DNA of 64,000 nucleotides, taken from positions 329,552 through 393,551 of the forward strand of contig JAXRVH010000029.1 of the NCBI GenBank assembly GCA_034640345.1, read 5' to 3'. The notes beneath the pieces were generated by a model that was given only the letters and a program-made list of their open reading frames with translations, did not search any database and was not told the origin of the DNA. Each line of letters begins with the position of its first letter. Position 1 is the stretch's first letter. This stretch comes from Drechslera avenae. Its lineage: Eukaryota; Ascomycota; Dothideomycetes; Pleosporales; Pleosporaceae. Below, piece after piece: positions 1 through 10,842 of the stretch. The position numbers and the translations under genes were made by a program.

Positions 1-1876
1 GCAAACTCTCGATTGGTAAGTCGCTTTTCAGGCATGGGCAAAGCTGGGTTTTCTGAATCCAGCTCAGTGCAAGATGGGGAGTCAGGGGCGGAGAGTGTAT
101 CTTCCTGAAAAAGGTCTGGCTCCAACCTGCTTGCGTTTTCACCATTGACATCATTAACTTCGTCTGCTTGAGGTTGTTGAGCCGGCGTGTGCTTGTCGTT
201 CGTGTTGATACAATCGAATGTCAATAACAAAGAGTCTGTAAGTGCGCTCACCCTCAACGTAGTGGGCGTATCAGGTACAACTGAAAGAGGCTCCTCGTGT
301 TGAATCTCGGTGTACGGTGGCTGTAATGAAGCGCTGTCAGGTGGAGTACTCAGCTGCTTTACCATCTCCGGTTCAAGTACGGCTATCATGCCCACTCCAT
401 GAGTGGTGCGAGCTGCACTTGTACAAATACTACCGAGAATGGGTTCCTGTGATGCTGTGTTCGTCCAAGACATTTCTTCGTCACTGACTTTCCCAGGGCT
501 TGACTTCAATGTTGTCCGACTCGACGGGTCAGAATTTGAATTGGCAATTAAGCCGGAGTCATTTCTTGATACAACTGAACTTTCGACTCCCATACTGCTA
601 TTTCTGGTTGGTATGCTGTGGAGAATAGTATCCACAGGAGTCTCAGACGTTTCTAGTCTCACGATGGGCAATTTATTGCGACAATTTTGGCACTCGGTGC
701 TTTCCACAGTAGATCCTATTGAAATATGCATCTTGCAGCATACGGAGCGAAGAGCTTCGGGAGGGGGGAGTTTTTGAGATTTCAATCGACCATCGAGAGT
801 TGCTTCGACATAGTGATGTTTCTCAGGGCTAGACCCGAGCAAAGCCAGTGGTCTAGACAGCGTTGGCGTATTGGGAACTTCGACATGCTCAATTAGTTTA
901 GACTCGCGTTGCTGAGGGATCTTATGGGCTTCCCTGGGCCTGTTCGAGATTTCCTTCACGTTGGCACCTGAAGTGTGTAAATCAGGGGCCTCGGTACGAA
1001 TGGTGAGGGGGACTTGGTGATAGGTAATGGGACGAATTGTGATTGGAAAGATATGTCGACTTCTCGGTTTGAAGATATCCCTCACTACAGAGTGTGTGGA
1101 CGCAGCCACTGCAGAAGACACCTTGGATCTTTTGTACGTTCTGCAGTGGGCCAAGCATGATGAACATCTCCAGCGTTCGCTGCCAGTGTCAGCATCTGTT
1201 AAGCGCATTCAAGGAGCTTAGCTTACGACTTAGCGCCTGGGCTGAGTGGAGGGTTTCGACAGCTATCATGGTAAGATCTGGAACACCCTGGACAAACGAT
1301 TATTGGATTGTAACTCGTAGTTGTAGTCTTGGCACATATCCGACAGGAAGGTTTGTGCCACTGCCCCGGCTTCGACAGGCGCCGAGAGTTATAAGTATAG
1401 CTAAGTGATGATGTAGGGCGGGCGTCCTGGTCGATATGCTCACGGTGAGCGATTGGGGTCGGAAATGATTGGGAGATTTGAAACAGCTTAGGGACGTGTT
1501 CATGCTTGCTTTGGGCATCTTTGGAGAAAGCCGTCTGTCCGCCAAAGCTAAAAGCACGAATCAGCTTGAGTCCTGTACTTAGTCCCAACCTGCCATACCT
1601 TTGGCTGAGTACGCTGGACCCAGCTGGAGCATATCTCTTCAGATTATTGTATGCAGAAAGTTGTGTTCCCAGGTTGTGGTCCTCATGTGCTGTACGCTGA
1701 CGCTTTAGCGGAGGCGGGGATATTCCACCGGGGTAGCCTACTCGCGATCCACTTTGCCCGAAAGTACGAGGCTTCGCAAGAACCACATAGGTACCGCTAC
1801 CAGCTTCGTCACAGTGTGATGGATTGGTGTGAATGTCGGGATGAGGTGTCCGTCGTTCTTGGTCGCAGATTCCCAT
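1..1876 (-). CDS. PHD-finger protein, C-terminus cut off by the window edge
   Basis: Probable nuclear chromatin reader. The call rests on a complete C4HC3 PHD zinc finger assembled across an intron. Cys178, Cys181, Cys195, Cys198, His203 and Cys206 lie in exon 1, and the WRCSSC end (Cys222, Cys225) lies in exon 2. Exon 1 is 1876..1227. The intron is 1226..1180 (47 nt, donor GTAAGC, CTGAC branch, CAG acceptor). From 1179 the frame stays open, without a stop, to base 1. That part is low-complexity, rich in Ser, Thr and Pro, with no domain I recognise, so the true C-terminus lies outside the window. Upstream of the ATG at 1876 the sequence looks like an intron 3' end (GCTAAC followed by CAG at 1914..1912). 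A phase-matched 10-nt exon ATG ATA GCA A with donor GTAAGT sits at 2226..2217, so the true start may be 2226. PHD fingers commonly bind histone H3 tails; the partner here is unknown. Confidence 0.8.
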
Positions 1877-2624
1877 TAGAAGATGCCCGATTGAAGGAAG
1901 AGATGTGGCGCCTGTCGTAGTACATGCATGTTAGCGATCTACCATGTGATAATGGTGCCATAAATAAATGCTGTGATGGGGGGAAAAGCTGTATCCGTTC
2001 TTCTCAGTTAGCATTGACGCAGCATTTGCGCAAGACGGCGAGGCTTGCTCTTTGGTTCTATTGCGAGCAAGCACATGCAGGCATACACTCCTACAATGCA
2101 CTGTGCTACCGAGCAGTACCAGAGGCGAACCATCAGCAGTGCTTGCGATCTGACCTTTTACCAGTAGTCATCATGTAGAAGAGAGTACGCATCAATTGTT
2201 ACCGGATGTTACTTACTTGCTATCATTCCTGGACGAAAACCCGGCGACGCCAAGGATCAGTGAACCAGGTCCAAGACGACGCGCCTAAGGTAGGGTGCGG
2301 ATTGCGGGTGACATGGGGGGGAAAGAACGAAAGAAATGAGGCCTGAAAGAGCCCATGCGGAAAGCTTGATGTAGCATGCGTGTGTACAAGGCAGGAGCAA
2401 GTGGTCGTTTATTGCGTGGGGTGAACGTTAGAAGCCAGGAAGTAGTTCCAAAGTGCAAGTAGAAGCTGCGTCAAGCGCGCTATCACGTGCGCATTTGGCA
2501 ACCCCAGACATGACGGGGCCCTACGCATGCGGTGGGGCAGGCGCATCAATCTGGCCCCTAACTTGGGAGTGCGCCGAATACGACGCCAACTTCGCTACCG
2601 TGTGAACTACTCCAGACTGCAATC
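1877..2624. other. Divergent intergenic region with a possible first exon of the PHD gene
   Basis: This region separates the PHD gene (minus) from the Cex1-like gene (plus). It holds the candidate 10-nt first coding exon at 2226..2217 and a 305-nt intron (2216..1912). I see no other gene, and short frames here have no coding character. Confidence 0.5.
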
Positions 2625-5215
2625 ATGGACTTTCTCAAATCAGCGGTAGCATCTGCAATATCCAAAGGCCCGGCATTTGGTTACACATTTGGCGATCGTG
2701 TCGATTTGAACGACTCCATCTGGACACTGCACAACGGCACAAAGCGAGTATGGCCCGGATATCTGCATACACGTGGACGTGGGCTTTGGCTAACATTGAT
2801 CTGCTAGGAAGACGGCTCCAAATGTAGCATATTCTCTTTCGATATTACCGCAAATAAATCCAGACTGCCCCTCGCCCGCAATGCGCTCCGCAAGCTTCGA
2901 ACGCTGCGGCACCCTGGCGTCGTGAAGGTGCTGGATACAGTAGAGACGGAGACGTACATTTACATTGCGACCGAGCGACTTACGCCACTTAGCTGGCATG
3001 TCAAGAGGAAGAGCCTGACCGAGGAGACGACAAAATGGGGCCTACACAACATCGCCAAGACACTCAAGTTCATAAACGTCGATGCTTTGTCGATACATGG
3101 TTGCATCCGCGCGGCCTCGATATACTTTAGCGAAAGCGGCGAGTGGAAACTTGGCGGCTTCGATGCGCTGAGTTCGGTAAAAGAGGACGACTCTATATTG
3201 CCCACGTATGGTAGTCTTATACCAGACGCAGGCCGATTCATGGCTCCCGAGGTTTCCAAGGGAGGATGGGAAGTTGTGAAGCAGAACCCGACACATGCCG
3301 TGGATGCGTACAGCTATGGTATCCTCATCTTCGAGTGCTTCAATGGTGGCTATAATAGCAGCGAGCAGCTAGGGCAGCTGAAGAGCATACCTCCCACCAT
3401 GCACCAGTCGTACAAACGTCTCCTCAACCCGAATCCGAAGTCGCGCATGAGCGTTGGCCAGTTCCTCGATCAAGGGATGCGAATAGGGGGCTTCTTTCGC
3501 ACACCGTTGATCCAGGTTACCGAGGACATTGACAACTTGGGTCTAAAAGCCGAAGATGAGCGAAATGAGTTGCTTGGGTTAGTATATCCGTGTTTGTCGA
3601 CTCTGAACGTAGACTGATACCTTACAGGCAGCTGGACGCAGTTGCAGACGACTTTCCAGCTGAATTCTTCAAGATGAAAGTGCTTCCTGAATTACTCAAG
3701 TCGGTAGAGTTTGGAGGCGGGGGTGCCAAAGTGTTCAGCACAGTTATGCAGATAGGGCAGAAGCTGTCAGATGACGAGTATGAGGCTCAAATCACGCCAG
3801 TCGTGGTCCGCTTATTTGCAAACCCAGACCGAGGGATACGCGTCTGCCTGCTGGACAATTTACCACTCATGATTGATCATTTACCACAGAAGCTTGTCAA
3901 TGACAAGATATTTCCACAGATGGTATGGCATGGCGCTACTAATGCCAAATCTATGCTAACCCTAATAGGTCACTGGCTTCTCTGATATTGCTCCAGTAGT
4001 GAGGGAACAGACAGTAAAAGCTATCCTCACGGTGGTACCCAAACTCTCTGATCGCATTGTGAACGGTGAGCTCCTTCGCCATTTGGCAAAGACAGCAAAC
4101 GACGAACAGCCTGGAATCCGAACAAACACAACGATTTGTTTAGGAAAAATTGCACGCAATCTGGGAGCAAATGTACGTCCTTTTCATGCTCCGGCTTGAG
4201 AAGTAGAATACTAACGTTCTGACAGACTCGGGCCAAAGTCCTCGCGGCCGCATTCTCACGTTCACTAAGAGATCCGTTCGTCCATGCTCGAAATGCTGCT
4301 CTCTTGGCCCTGGCCGCGACTGCCGATCTCTTCAGCGAAGACGACTGTGCAACGAAGCTGCTTCCGATCATGTGTCCGTCTTTAGTCGACAAGGAGAAAC
4401 TCATTCGCGACCAAGCGCAGAAGAGCGTTGACATTTACATTGCACGCATTCGAAAATTCGCTGCTACTATGCCCGATACAGTCCTCCCATCGCCAGGCCT
4501 TGCTGCTGGTGGAGGGCCTACACCCCGCATGGGAACACCTGCGAATGACACTTCATGGGCTGGCTGGGCCATCTCGAGCTTCACAAACAAACTAGCTTCA
4601 ACGGCCGGGCAGATGCAGACTGGGTCAACAAACGGAGCAGCAGAGCAAAGGTCGTCTTCAGTGCCACCGGCTACATCAGCCAGCAAGCCACCGGTTCCGC
4701 TAGCAACAAAACCAGGGATGCAACTACACAGTGCCAAAAGTACTGCCTCTATACCTACAATCAAATCGCCTGGTACAACATCTGAGTTCGACGAGGTCGA
4801 AATCGAAATCGATGGAGAGGATTTCAACGACGTCTGGGGCGGCTTTTCTGATCCCGTTGTTGATGAGCAGCCTATACCTTACGATGAAGCCGAAGACGGC
4901 TGGGGTGCACCAGCTGTATCAAAACCGACAACTACAACTTCATATGACGACAAAGGCGAACCCGATTTTGCAGGATGGCTAGCAGCACAGTCGAATGCGA
5001 AGAAGACAACCAAGAGCCCTCTGCCAAAAGGTCTTACAAAATCAACAGCGCCGGCAGCCAAAGCAACGAGGCCAGTGGCTGGGGCGCGATCAAATACAAC
5101 AGGATCAACGAGGAAGGTCATCGCAGCACCAAAGAAGGAGGTAAAAAAGGAGACACCAAAGCCCAAACCCGAGGAGGAGGAGGAGGAAGCAGAAGGATGG
5201 GGCGATGCTTGGTAG
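2625..5215 (+). CDS. CEX1: Scy1/Cex1-like catalytically inactive protein kinase with HEAT repeats
   Basis: Member of the SCYL1/Cex1 family, cytoplasmic factors linked to tRNA export and to COPI traffic between Golgi and ER. Five exons: 2625..2747, 2808..3577, 3628..3922, 3969..4172 and 4226..5215, giving 793 residues. All four introns (60, 50, 46 and 53 nt) have GT and AG ends. Residues about 15-300 form a kinase fold without catalytic residues: the DFG position reads GGF (LGGFDAL) and the HRD position reads HGCI, so this is a pseudokinase. Residues about 300-560 are helical HEAT-type repeats (KVLPELL, ITPVVVRLF, PIMCPSLVDKEKLIRDQAQ). The tail is low-complexity and holds Trp residues in acidic contexts at about 668, 690, 715, 789 and 793, ending EGWGDAW. 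The family assignment is firm; the choice between Cex1 and another Scy1-like member is not. Confidence 0.88.
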
Positions 5216-5377
5216 TAGTGCATGTCTTACAGATGATGCTCATTGTTTAGCATAGCGACGGCGCCGTCTGAGATGGGTTGCACATATAGACTTCGTTTCA
5301 TTGCCGGCTCACTCTTTCCGGGCAGGGTACACGTTTAGTAGTACAGTATATTACATTGGACAGCTTTCACAGAGTCT

Positions 5378-5972
5378 TCACGTCTTCTTTTCTTCCTTTT
5401 CCCGGTTGCCAAACGTGTACGCCAATCCACAGCCTACTACGTTCATAGCACAAAGTGCAAGGGAGCCTCCTCTAACAACACCGCGAACTGTGAGTTTGTT
5501 CTTGATTCCCTGAATTGGTGTTAGGTGAGGAACAGGGTGCAAGTTCTTGATGCAGCCAAGACAAAAGAAGCGACGGGCGTTGCAAAGAGACTTGAAGAAC
5601 ATACCTGTCTTCTACGCATAGCGAGTAATGCATACAAGCCGCTCCAGGCCGCTGTTATCCCAGCGGAATCCGTCTTGTAATTGCTCAAATTTAGGTAGGA
5701 TGAGAAGAGGAGGACGGGCGGGAACATCATGGGGAAGACCTGGAAAGGACGGGCATGCTGGGCGGTGATGAGAGTGGCGAGAAGGGTTGGGGGTACGGAG
5801 TTTTCTAGTCAATGATCAGTTGTGTCCTGGTACACATGTATCAACCGATACGTAAACGCGAGGCACGTGAGCGTAATTGCCAGTAAACAACGTTTTGAGA
5901 AGTGACATGGGTGAACGTACCTCCCCAGTTTCTGAGTGATTGGAGTGCAGATTGCTTTGGTTGTTCAGGCAT
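5378..5972 (-). CDS. Aim19-like small mitochondrial membrane protein
   Basis: Three exons: 5972..5921, 5804..5605 and 5509..5378, giving 127 residues. Introns are 116 and 95 nt with donors GTACGT and GTATGT; exon phases match. The protein starts MPEQPKQSAL. It then has two hydrophobic segments (LLATLITAQ and FPMMFPPVLLFSSYL), a conserved-looking core (DSAGITAAWSGLYALLAMRR) and a further hydrophobic stretch ending in GLAYTFG plus a short charged tail. This pattern resembles my recollection of fungal 'altered inheritance of mitochondria 19' proteins, whose molecular role is unknown. The gene model is well supported; the family name is recognition from memory. It is transcribed away from the neighbouring DnaJ gene. 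Confidence 0.68.
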
Positions 5973-6502
5973 TGTTGGTGGGTTTGTCGTGTGTCTATGC
6001 TGGGACGGAAAGCTTGGGTGGGCGAAATTATATATACGGGGTTATGTGAATCTGGTGGAGGGAATTTGACCTGGATTCTGGATTCTGAATCTGGATTGAG
6101 ATTTGGTAGCGTTCAATGACGTTAGGCTCGGAGGTGGGTGGTGGACTAGGACCGTCCACGCTTCCGCCCGTGCCAACCCAGTGTGGACCCAAAGCCGACT
6201 CGCGAACTCCAAACAACAGATAACCACATAATACGACTTGCACTTTAACGACAGAAGAAGTCTCGCCACGACGCCCTTGATTGTGTTACACATTCGCGAA
6301 CCCAAGGAATCCGACGTATGCGTATCGCCCGCACGACATAACTCGGCCTATTTACACTTTTCGCGCATCGGGGGGCTTTCCCAGCGAGCCCGCTGCCCGC
6401 TCGAAGGCCATATAAATCTCTCCCCAAGATCTGACCAACGGAACCCCCCACATATACACACATACACATCTCTGTGTCACACAACAAGCCAGAAAAAGAA
6501 AA
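5973..6502. other. Divergent promoter region between the Aim19-like and DnaJ genes
   Basis: 530 bp between two divergent start codons. It contains a TATATATA-like stretch near 6030 and a pyrimidine/CA-rich leader just before the DnaJ start. I see no gene. Confidence 0.5.
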
Positions 6503-7652
6503 ATGTCAGGCAAGACGTCTGGATCCGACGCGAAAGGGCGAGACCACCACGACGGCAGCGCAGGCCGCGCCTTTACCGTCGAGCAAAAAGCGGCGGTAAT
6601 ACGGATCAAACAGTGCGCACCGACGGCCTACTACAAGATCCTAGGGCTCGAAGAAGTAAAAGCTACGTGCTCAGACTCTGATATCAAGAAGGCATACCGC
6701 AAACTCTCGCTGCTCACGCATCCGGATAAGAATGGGTATGATGGCGCAGACGATGCCTTCAAGTTGGTCAGCAAGGCGTTCCAGGTGCTCAGCGACCCGG
6801 ATAAGAAGAAAAAGTACGATCAGTTTGGTTTGGATCCCGATGCGAGGTTTGACCCGCGGGCTGCGGCGGGGGCCAACGGTGGTGGTGGGGGCGCGAGTCC
6901 GTTTGGGAACGGGTTTGCGAGGAGAGGAGGGCCTGGGTTTGGGGGTGAAGAGATGACGCCTGAGGAGCTGTTTAGACAGTTCTTTGGTGGTGCGTTTGGG
7001 GGACCTTTCGGTATGTCTGAGATCTGAGCCTGGGCTACTGCTGCTACAAAATGCTCTACGGAAGAACATGGATACTAACACACAACCACCAGGCGGCATG
7101 GACACAGGCCCCGGCTTTGTCTTCAACCTCGGCGGCGGCCCCGGCGTTCGTGTCCATCAATTCGGCGGTGGCCGCCCACGACGACGCCCTGGTACCGCCG
7201 CACCCCCCGACTCAGAGCCGCAAAACATCTCGTCGGCCTTTGCCAACCTGCTCCCCCTCCTCTTCCTCTTCGTCCTGCCCCTGCTCTCTTCCCTCTTCTC
7301 AGGCTCAACCTCGACCTCAGCCGGCCCCTCCCTCGTTTTCGAAACCCCCCGCTCCCCAAACACAATGAAGCGCGTGTCGTCGCGTATAAAAATAAACTAT
7401 TTTGTCGACCCAAAGGACGTTCAAGATTACACCCCAAAGAAATGGCGTAAACTCGACGAGGTAGCCGAGAACCAGTATGTCACCGTCACCAATACGAGGT
7501 GTCAGACGGAGAGGTTCAAGCAGAGGAAAGCCATGGAGGATGCCCAGGGCTGGTTCAGCGTCGACATGGAGGCTATGAATAAGGCGCGGAATATGGAGCT
7601 GAAGAATTGTAATAAGTTGAAGAAGTTAGGACTGGATGTTTACGGGCAGTGA
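6503..7652 (+). CDS. ER membrane DnaJ protein (Hlj1 / DNAJB12-B14 type)
   Basis: Hsp40 co-chaperone expected to be anchored in the ER membrane with its J domain in the cytosol, where it stimulates Hsp70 in ER-associated degradation. Two exons, 6503..7010 and 7093..7652, give 355 residues; the intron is 82 nt (GTATGT to CAG, phase 1). The J domain spans about residues 41-108, with YYKILGLEE at its start and an intact HPD triad in THPDKNG. A Gly/Phe-rich linker follows. A transmembrane segment lies at about 220-240 (LLPLLFLFVLPLLSSLF). The C-terminal part (INYFVDP through LKKLGLDVYGQ) matches the DUF1977 region typical of DNAJB12/14 and Hlj1-like proteins. The assignment is strong from the order J domain, G/F linker, membrane segment, DUF1977. 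Confidence 0.9.
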
Positions 7653-8179
7653 TGGTGATGATGATGATGATTGATAGGGATGGCGTGTTTGTATGATTTG
7701 GAATGATGGCTTGGTTTGGTGTATGCATAGGGGGAAGGAGGTTTTCTCTTCTTCACTGCTGCTATTACGTGCTTGCTCGATATCTATCGGCATGGGTGGG
7801 CCTTCTTCATTGTTGCCGAGTTCAGATGTTGGCGTGGCGTATACGGCGTTTTCTTCTCCGATGATGATGATCATGATGAGGGTGCAGCGGTGTTGATGTT
7901 CGCCTTTTCTTTTCTCTTCTTCTAATGGCTCTCCTGTCGCTTTTCTCTCTCTCTTATTATATAGATATATCCCATGGGAGCCACGCACGCCCGTCGTCTG
8001 CAAACGTGGTTATCCCTGGAAATAAAACAAGACGAAGGGGAAGAGAGAGAAAAGGGTCTTGGAGCAATGACTGCCTGCGTGTCGTTTGTTATATATATAT
8101 ATCTATACAAGTTTCTAATCATACCCGGAACAAATATATTTACACATCTCATCATCATCTTCATCGTCATCAGAAGTGC
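7653..8179. other. Convergent intergenic region
   Basis: 527 bp between the 3' ends of the DnaJ and heme lyase genes. It starts with a (GAT)n stretch near 7651-7672 and contains TATATATA near 8090-8102. No gene is visible; presumably it holds both 3' UTRs. Confidence 0.5.
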
Positions 8180-8983
8180 CTAAAACCCCCAAAACCTCAA
8201 CACCCTCATCTTAACCCCCTCCCAACTATTCAACTTTGGCCTAACATCCAGATAAAAATTCAATGCCTTACCCTCCTTCTTCTCATCTCTCCCTGCATAA
8301 AAATCAATCACATACTCGACCTTTGTCCCGCAACGATCCACAACCCAGTCGTGGCGATCAAACGGGGCCTGATATCCCATCATGCTCTTCCACCTTGCTC
8401 TCGGCGTTAGACTGGTGCTCAGCCCACTGAAGCTCGCCAACTTGGGTCCGCCACAGGCTTCTGCGCCGCGGCCGCGCTCCCAGCCCTTGATCTCGTGCCA
8501 GGCGCGCTCGTTGACAGCGTTGTGGATGGGGACTATCGTACGCATGTCTGGGGCCGAGGGGTCATATGCTTTGCGGCGCATGGCATCGAAGAACATTTGC
8601 TCAGAGGGATAGATCCAATTGCCTGTTCTCTTGTCGGCGCCTGTGTCGCGCTCGTTGTTTGCGGGCCGGGCGGTGGGCTGGTCGGGAAGGGCGCGTGGGA
8701 TGGTGCTGACTTCGCGGTCGGTGCCGAGCCGGATTTGGGAGAGAATGCCTGTGCTTTTGGGTGGCGGGGATGTGGTGCTTTGGTCTAAAGAGGAGGAGTC
8801 GCAGGATTGGGGGACCGCGGGTTGGAATGAGGATGCTGGCGGGGCGGCGGCGGGCGTGGGTATGGGTGTGTTATGTGGGTTTGTCGGCGCATTGGCATTT
8901 TGAGCGCGGGCTTGGGCGAGCCATGCTTCGCGTGTTTTATGGTCGACAGGACAGGCGGCTGCTGGGTCGTCTTGCGAAGACAT
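8180..8983 (-). CDS. CYT2: Cytochrome c1 heme lyase (holocytochrome c-type synthase)
   Basis: Catalyses covalent attachment of heme to apocytochrome c1 in the mitochondrial intermembrane space, needed for complex III. Single exon of 267 residues. The ATG at 8983 is chosen because the frame upstream has no earlier ATG and because it gives the family N-terminus: MSSQ, then the heme-binding Cys-Pro motif in AACPVDHKTREAW at about residue 10. The core matches the family: NWIYPSEQMFFDAM, TIVPIHNAVNERAW, CGGPKL, LTPRAR, PFDRHDWVVDRCG and YVIDFYAG. The single N-terminal CPVD motif followed by KTREAW, and the VPIHNAVNE box, look more like yeast Cyt2 than Cyc3, which usually has two CPV motifs. The family is near certain; the Cyt2/Cyc3 choice is likely. 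Confidence 0.88.
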   Translation of the reverse strand: MSSQDDPAAACPVDHKTREAWLAQARAQNANAPTNPHNTPIPTPAAAPPASSFQPAVPQSCDSSSLDQSTTSPPPKSTGILSQIRLGTDREVSTIPRALPDQPTARPANNERDTGADKRTGNWIYPSEQMFFDAMRRKAYDPSAPDMRTIVPIHNAVNERAWHEIKGWERGRGAEACGGPKLASFSGLSTSLTPRARWKSMMGYQAPFDRHDWVVDRCGTKVEYVIDFYAGRDEKKEGKALNFYLDVRPKLNSWEGVKMRVLRFWGF

Positions 8984-9388
8984 TGCAGAAGTTTGGGGTG
9001 TATGGGAAAGAATCGGGGTGGATTGGTGACGGCAGCGATTCGAGAAATCTTGGGCACGGGCTTCGCGCGGAAGTCGAGGTGCTGTGATTGGCTCGACTGG
9101 ATGGTATCGTTCTTTCACCGCTACGCTGACCAGCACGTGTTGATAGTAAGCCTCGGTTTCGATTGGGATGTTATTCTGGTAGATTGGATGCTTAGGGATG
9201 TATCCCTATAGGCCATTATGCGCCGTTGACTACCATCTTCGTAATTGGCAACTTTCTTCCCTCCCCCCACCTACCCACTTAGACCCTGCATATAAACAGA
9301 CCCCACCAAACTTGTCCACACATTCACCGCTTCCCGCTTTCTTTCCTTTTTGCTCTTGCAGGTAAACAATCTATCAAATTTGCTCAAA
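8984..9388. other. Divergent promoter region CYT2/MVD1
   Basis: 405 bp shared between the heme lyase gene (minus) and the mevalonate decarboxylase gene (plus). Pyrimidine-rich stretches and a TATAAA lie close to the right-hand gene. Long open frames here continue upstream of each ATG but contain no in-frame ATG, so I treat them as leader. Confidence 0.5.
9291..9296 (+). promoter_or_regulatory. TATA-like box of MVD1
   Basis: TATAAA within GCATATAAACAG, 93 bp before the ATG at 9389 and followed by a pyrimidine-rich leader. Its position suits a core promoter element. This is seen in sequence only. Confidence 0.4.
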
Positions 9389-10585
9389 ATGTCCGACATC
9401 CATCGTGCCAGCACCACTGCTCCCGTCAACATTGCCGTGATCAAATACTGGGGAAAGCGCGACCCCAAGCTTAACCTTCCTACCAACTCCTCCCTTAGTG
9501 TCACCCTCGCACAGTCCGACCTCCGTACGCATACCACCGCGTCATGCTCATCCACCTACCCGAAAGAGGACACTCTTCTTCTGAACGGCCAATCACAAGA
9601 TGTGTCTGGTGCTAGGACACAGGCATGCTTCAGGGAGCTCAGGGCGCTGAGGAAGCAACTCGAGGACAAGGACTCCAGCCTGGCCAAGCTGTCCGAGCTG
9701 CCCCTACGCATTGTTTCCGAGAACAACTTCCCCACTGCTGCTGGGCTGGCTAGTTCAGCAGCTGGCTTCGCGGCCCTCGTCCGCGCGATTGCGAACCTCT
9801 ACGAGCTTCCCTCTTCACCAACAGACCTCTCCCGCATTGCAAGACAGGGCTCCGGTTCAGCGTGCAGGTCTCTCTTTGGCGGATACGTGGGCTGGGAACA
9901 GGGCTCTGCCTCGGATGGAAGCGACAGCGTTGCTTTCCAGGTGGCGCCCGCGAGCCATTGGCCCAACATGCGTGCCGTGATTCTGGTTGTCAGTGCGGCG
10001 AAGAAGGGCGTGTCGAGTACTTCGGGCATGCAGATTACGGTCGCTACATCCAGCCTATTTCAATCGAGAGCCACGGAGACGGTCCCGCGTCGTATGAAGG
10101 AGATGCAAAAAGCTATCCAGGACAAGGACTTTGAGACATTCGGCAAGGTTACTATGATGGACAGCAACTCTTTCCATGCCACATGTCTCGACACTTTCCC
10201 TCCAATCTTCTACCTCAACGATGTCTCACGGGCAGCTATCAAGGTTGTGGAGAGCATCAATGCGGCGGCAGGCAAGATTATTGCTGCGTACACGTTCGAC
10301 GCGGGCCCAAATGCTGTCATCTACTACCTCGAGGAGAATGAAAAGGAGGTGGCGGGTCTGTTCAAGACCATCTTGGGTGAGAAGGATGGCTGGCAGGGTG
10401 TGAGGGGCCAGGCTGTCCAAGCCAACGCTGAGGCGCTGGAGAAGGTCAAGTTTGAAGCTGGACCAGCTATCACGTTCTTGGAGGAGGGTGTCAGCAGAGT
10501 CATCTTGACGGGCGTCGGCGAAGGACCTGTCAAGACTGAGGAGAGCTTGATTAACGACAAGGGCGAGCCTGTCAACAAGGATTAG
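9389..10585 (+). CDS. MVD1: Diphosphomevalonate decarboxylase (ergosterol/isoprenoid pathway)
   Basis: Converts mevalonate 5-diphosphate to isopentenyl diphosphate using ATP, the last step of the mevalonate pathway. Single exon of 398 residues; the first in-frame ATG is at 9389 (MSDIHRAST), which fits the usual family length. Visible motifs are NIAVIKYWGKRD at about residue 14 (substrate binding), the GHMP kinase glycine loop in FPTAAGLASSAAGFAAL at about 115-132, GSACRSLFGGYVGW, and AYTFDAGPNAV at about 300, which holds the catalytic aspartate. The last 20 residues are a poorly conserved tail. All hallmark motifs are intact. Confidence 0.96.
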   Translation: MSDIHRASTTAPVNIAVIKYWGKRDPKLNLPTNSSLSVTLAQSDLRTHTTASCSSTYPKEDTLLLNGQSQDVSGARTQACFRELRALRKQLEDKDSSLAKLSELPLRIVSENNFPTAAGLASSAAGFAALVRAIANLYELPSSPTDLSRIARQGSGSACRSLFGGYVGWEQGSASDGSDSVAFQVAPASHWPNMRAVILVVSAAKKGVSSTSGMQITVATSSLFQSRATETVPRRMKEMQKAIQDKDFETFGKVTMMDSNSFHATCLDTFPPIFYLNDVSRAAIKVVESINAAAGKIIAAYTFDAGPNAVIYYLEENEKEVAGLFKTILGEKDGWQGVRGQAVQANAEALEKVKFEAGPAITFLEEGVSRVILTGVGEGPVKTEESLINDKGEPVNKD

Positions 10586-10842
10586 AGTATTGTCCAGGAG
10601 GCAATGGCGTGAGAAGACGATGGAGTAATTGAGAAGGTAGATTAGGTAGGACCATGATATGTAGGCCACTGCAAAGCATGCGATAAACAGCTGAAATTGT
10701 ACAGTCGGTGCATGCTCGACCCCCAAAACGACAGAATGTGCAACTGAGATAAACGCATTCACACCATGGTATAAGCCCATTAAGTACACAATGCAACGCC
10801 TCAAAACAGATAAACCTAGCAAAAAGGAGAAACAGCGCAGGC

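Noticed and set aside
8984..9136. 51-codon N-terminal extension of the heme lyase
   Set aside because: Begins GTG with no ATG; the Cyt2-type N-terminus starts at 8983.
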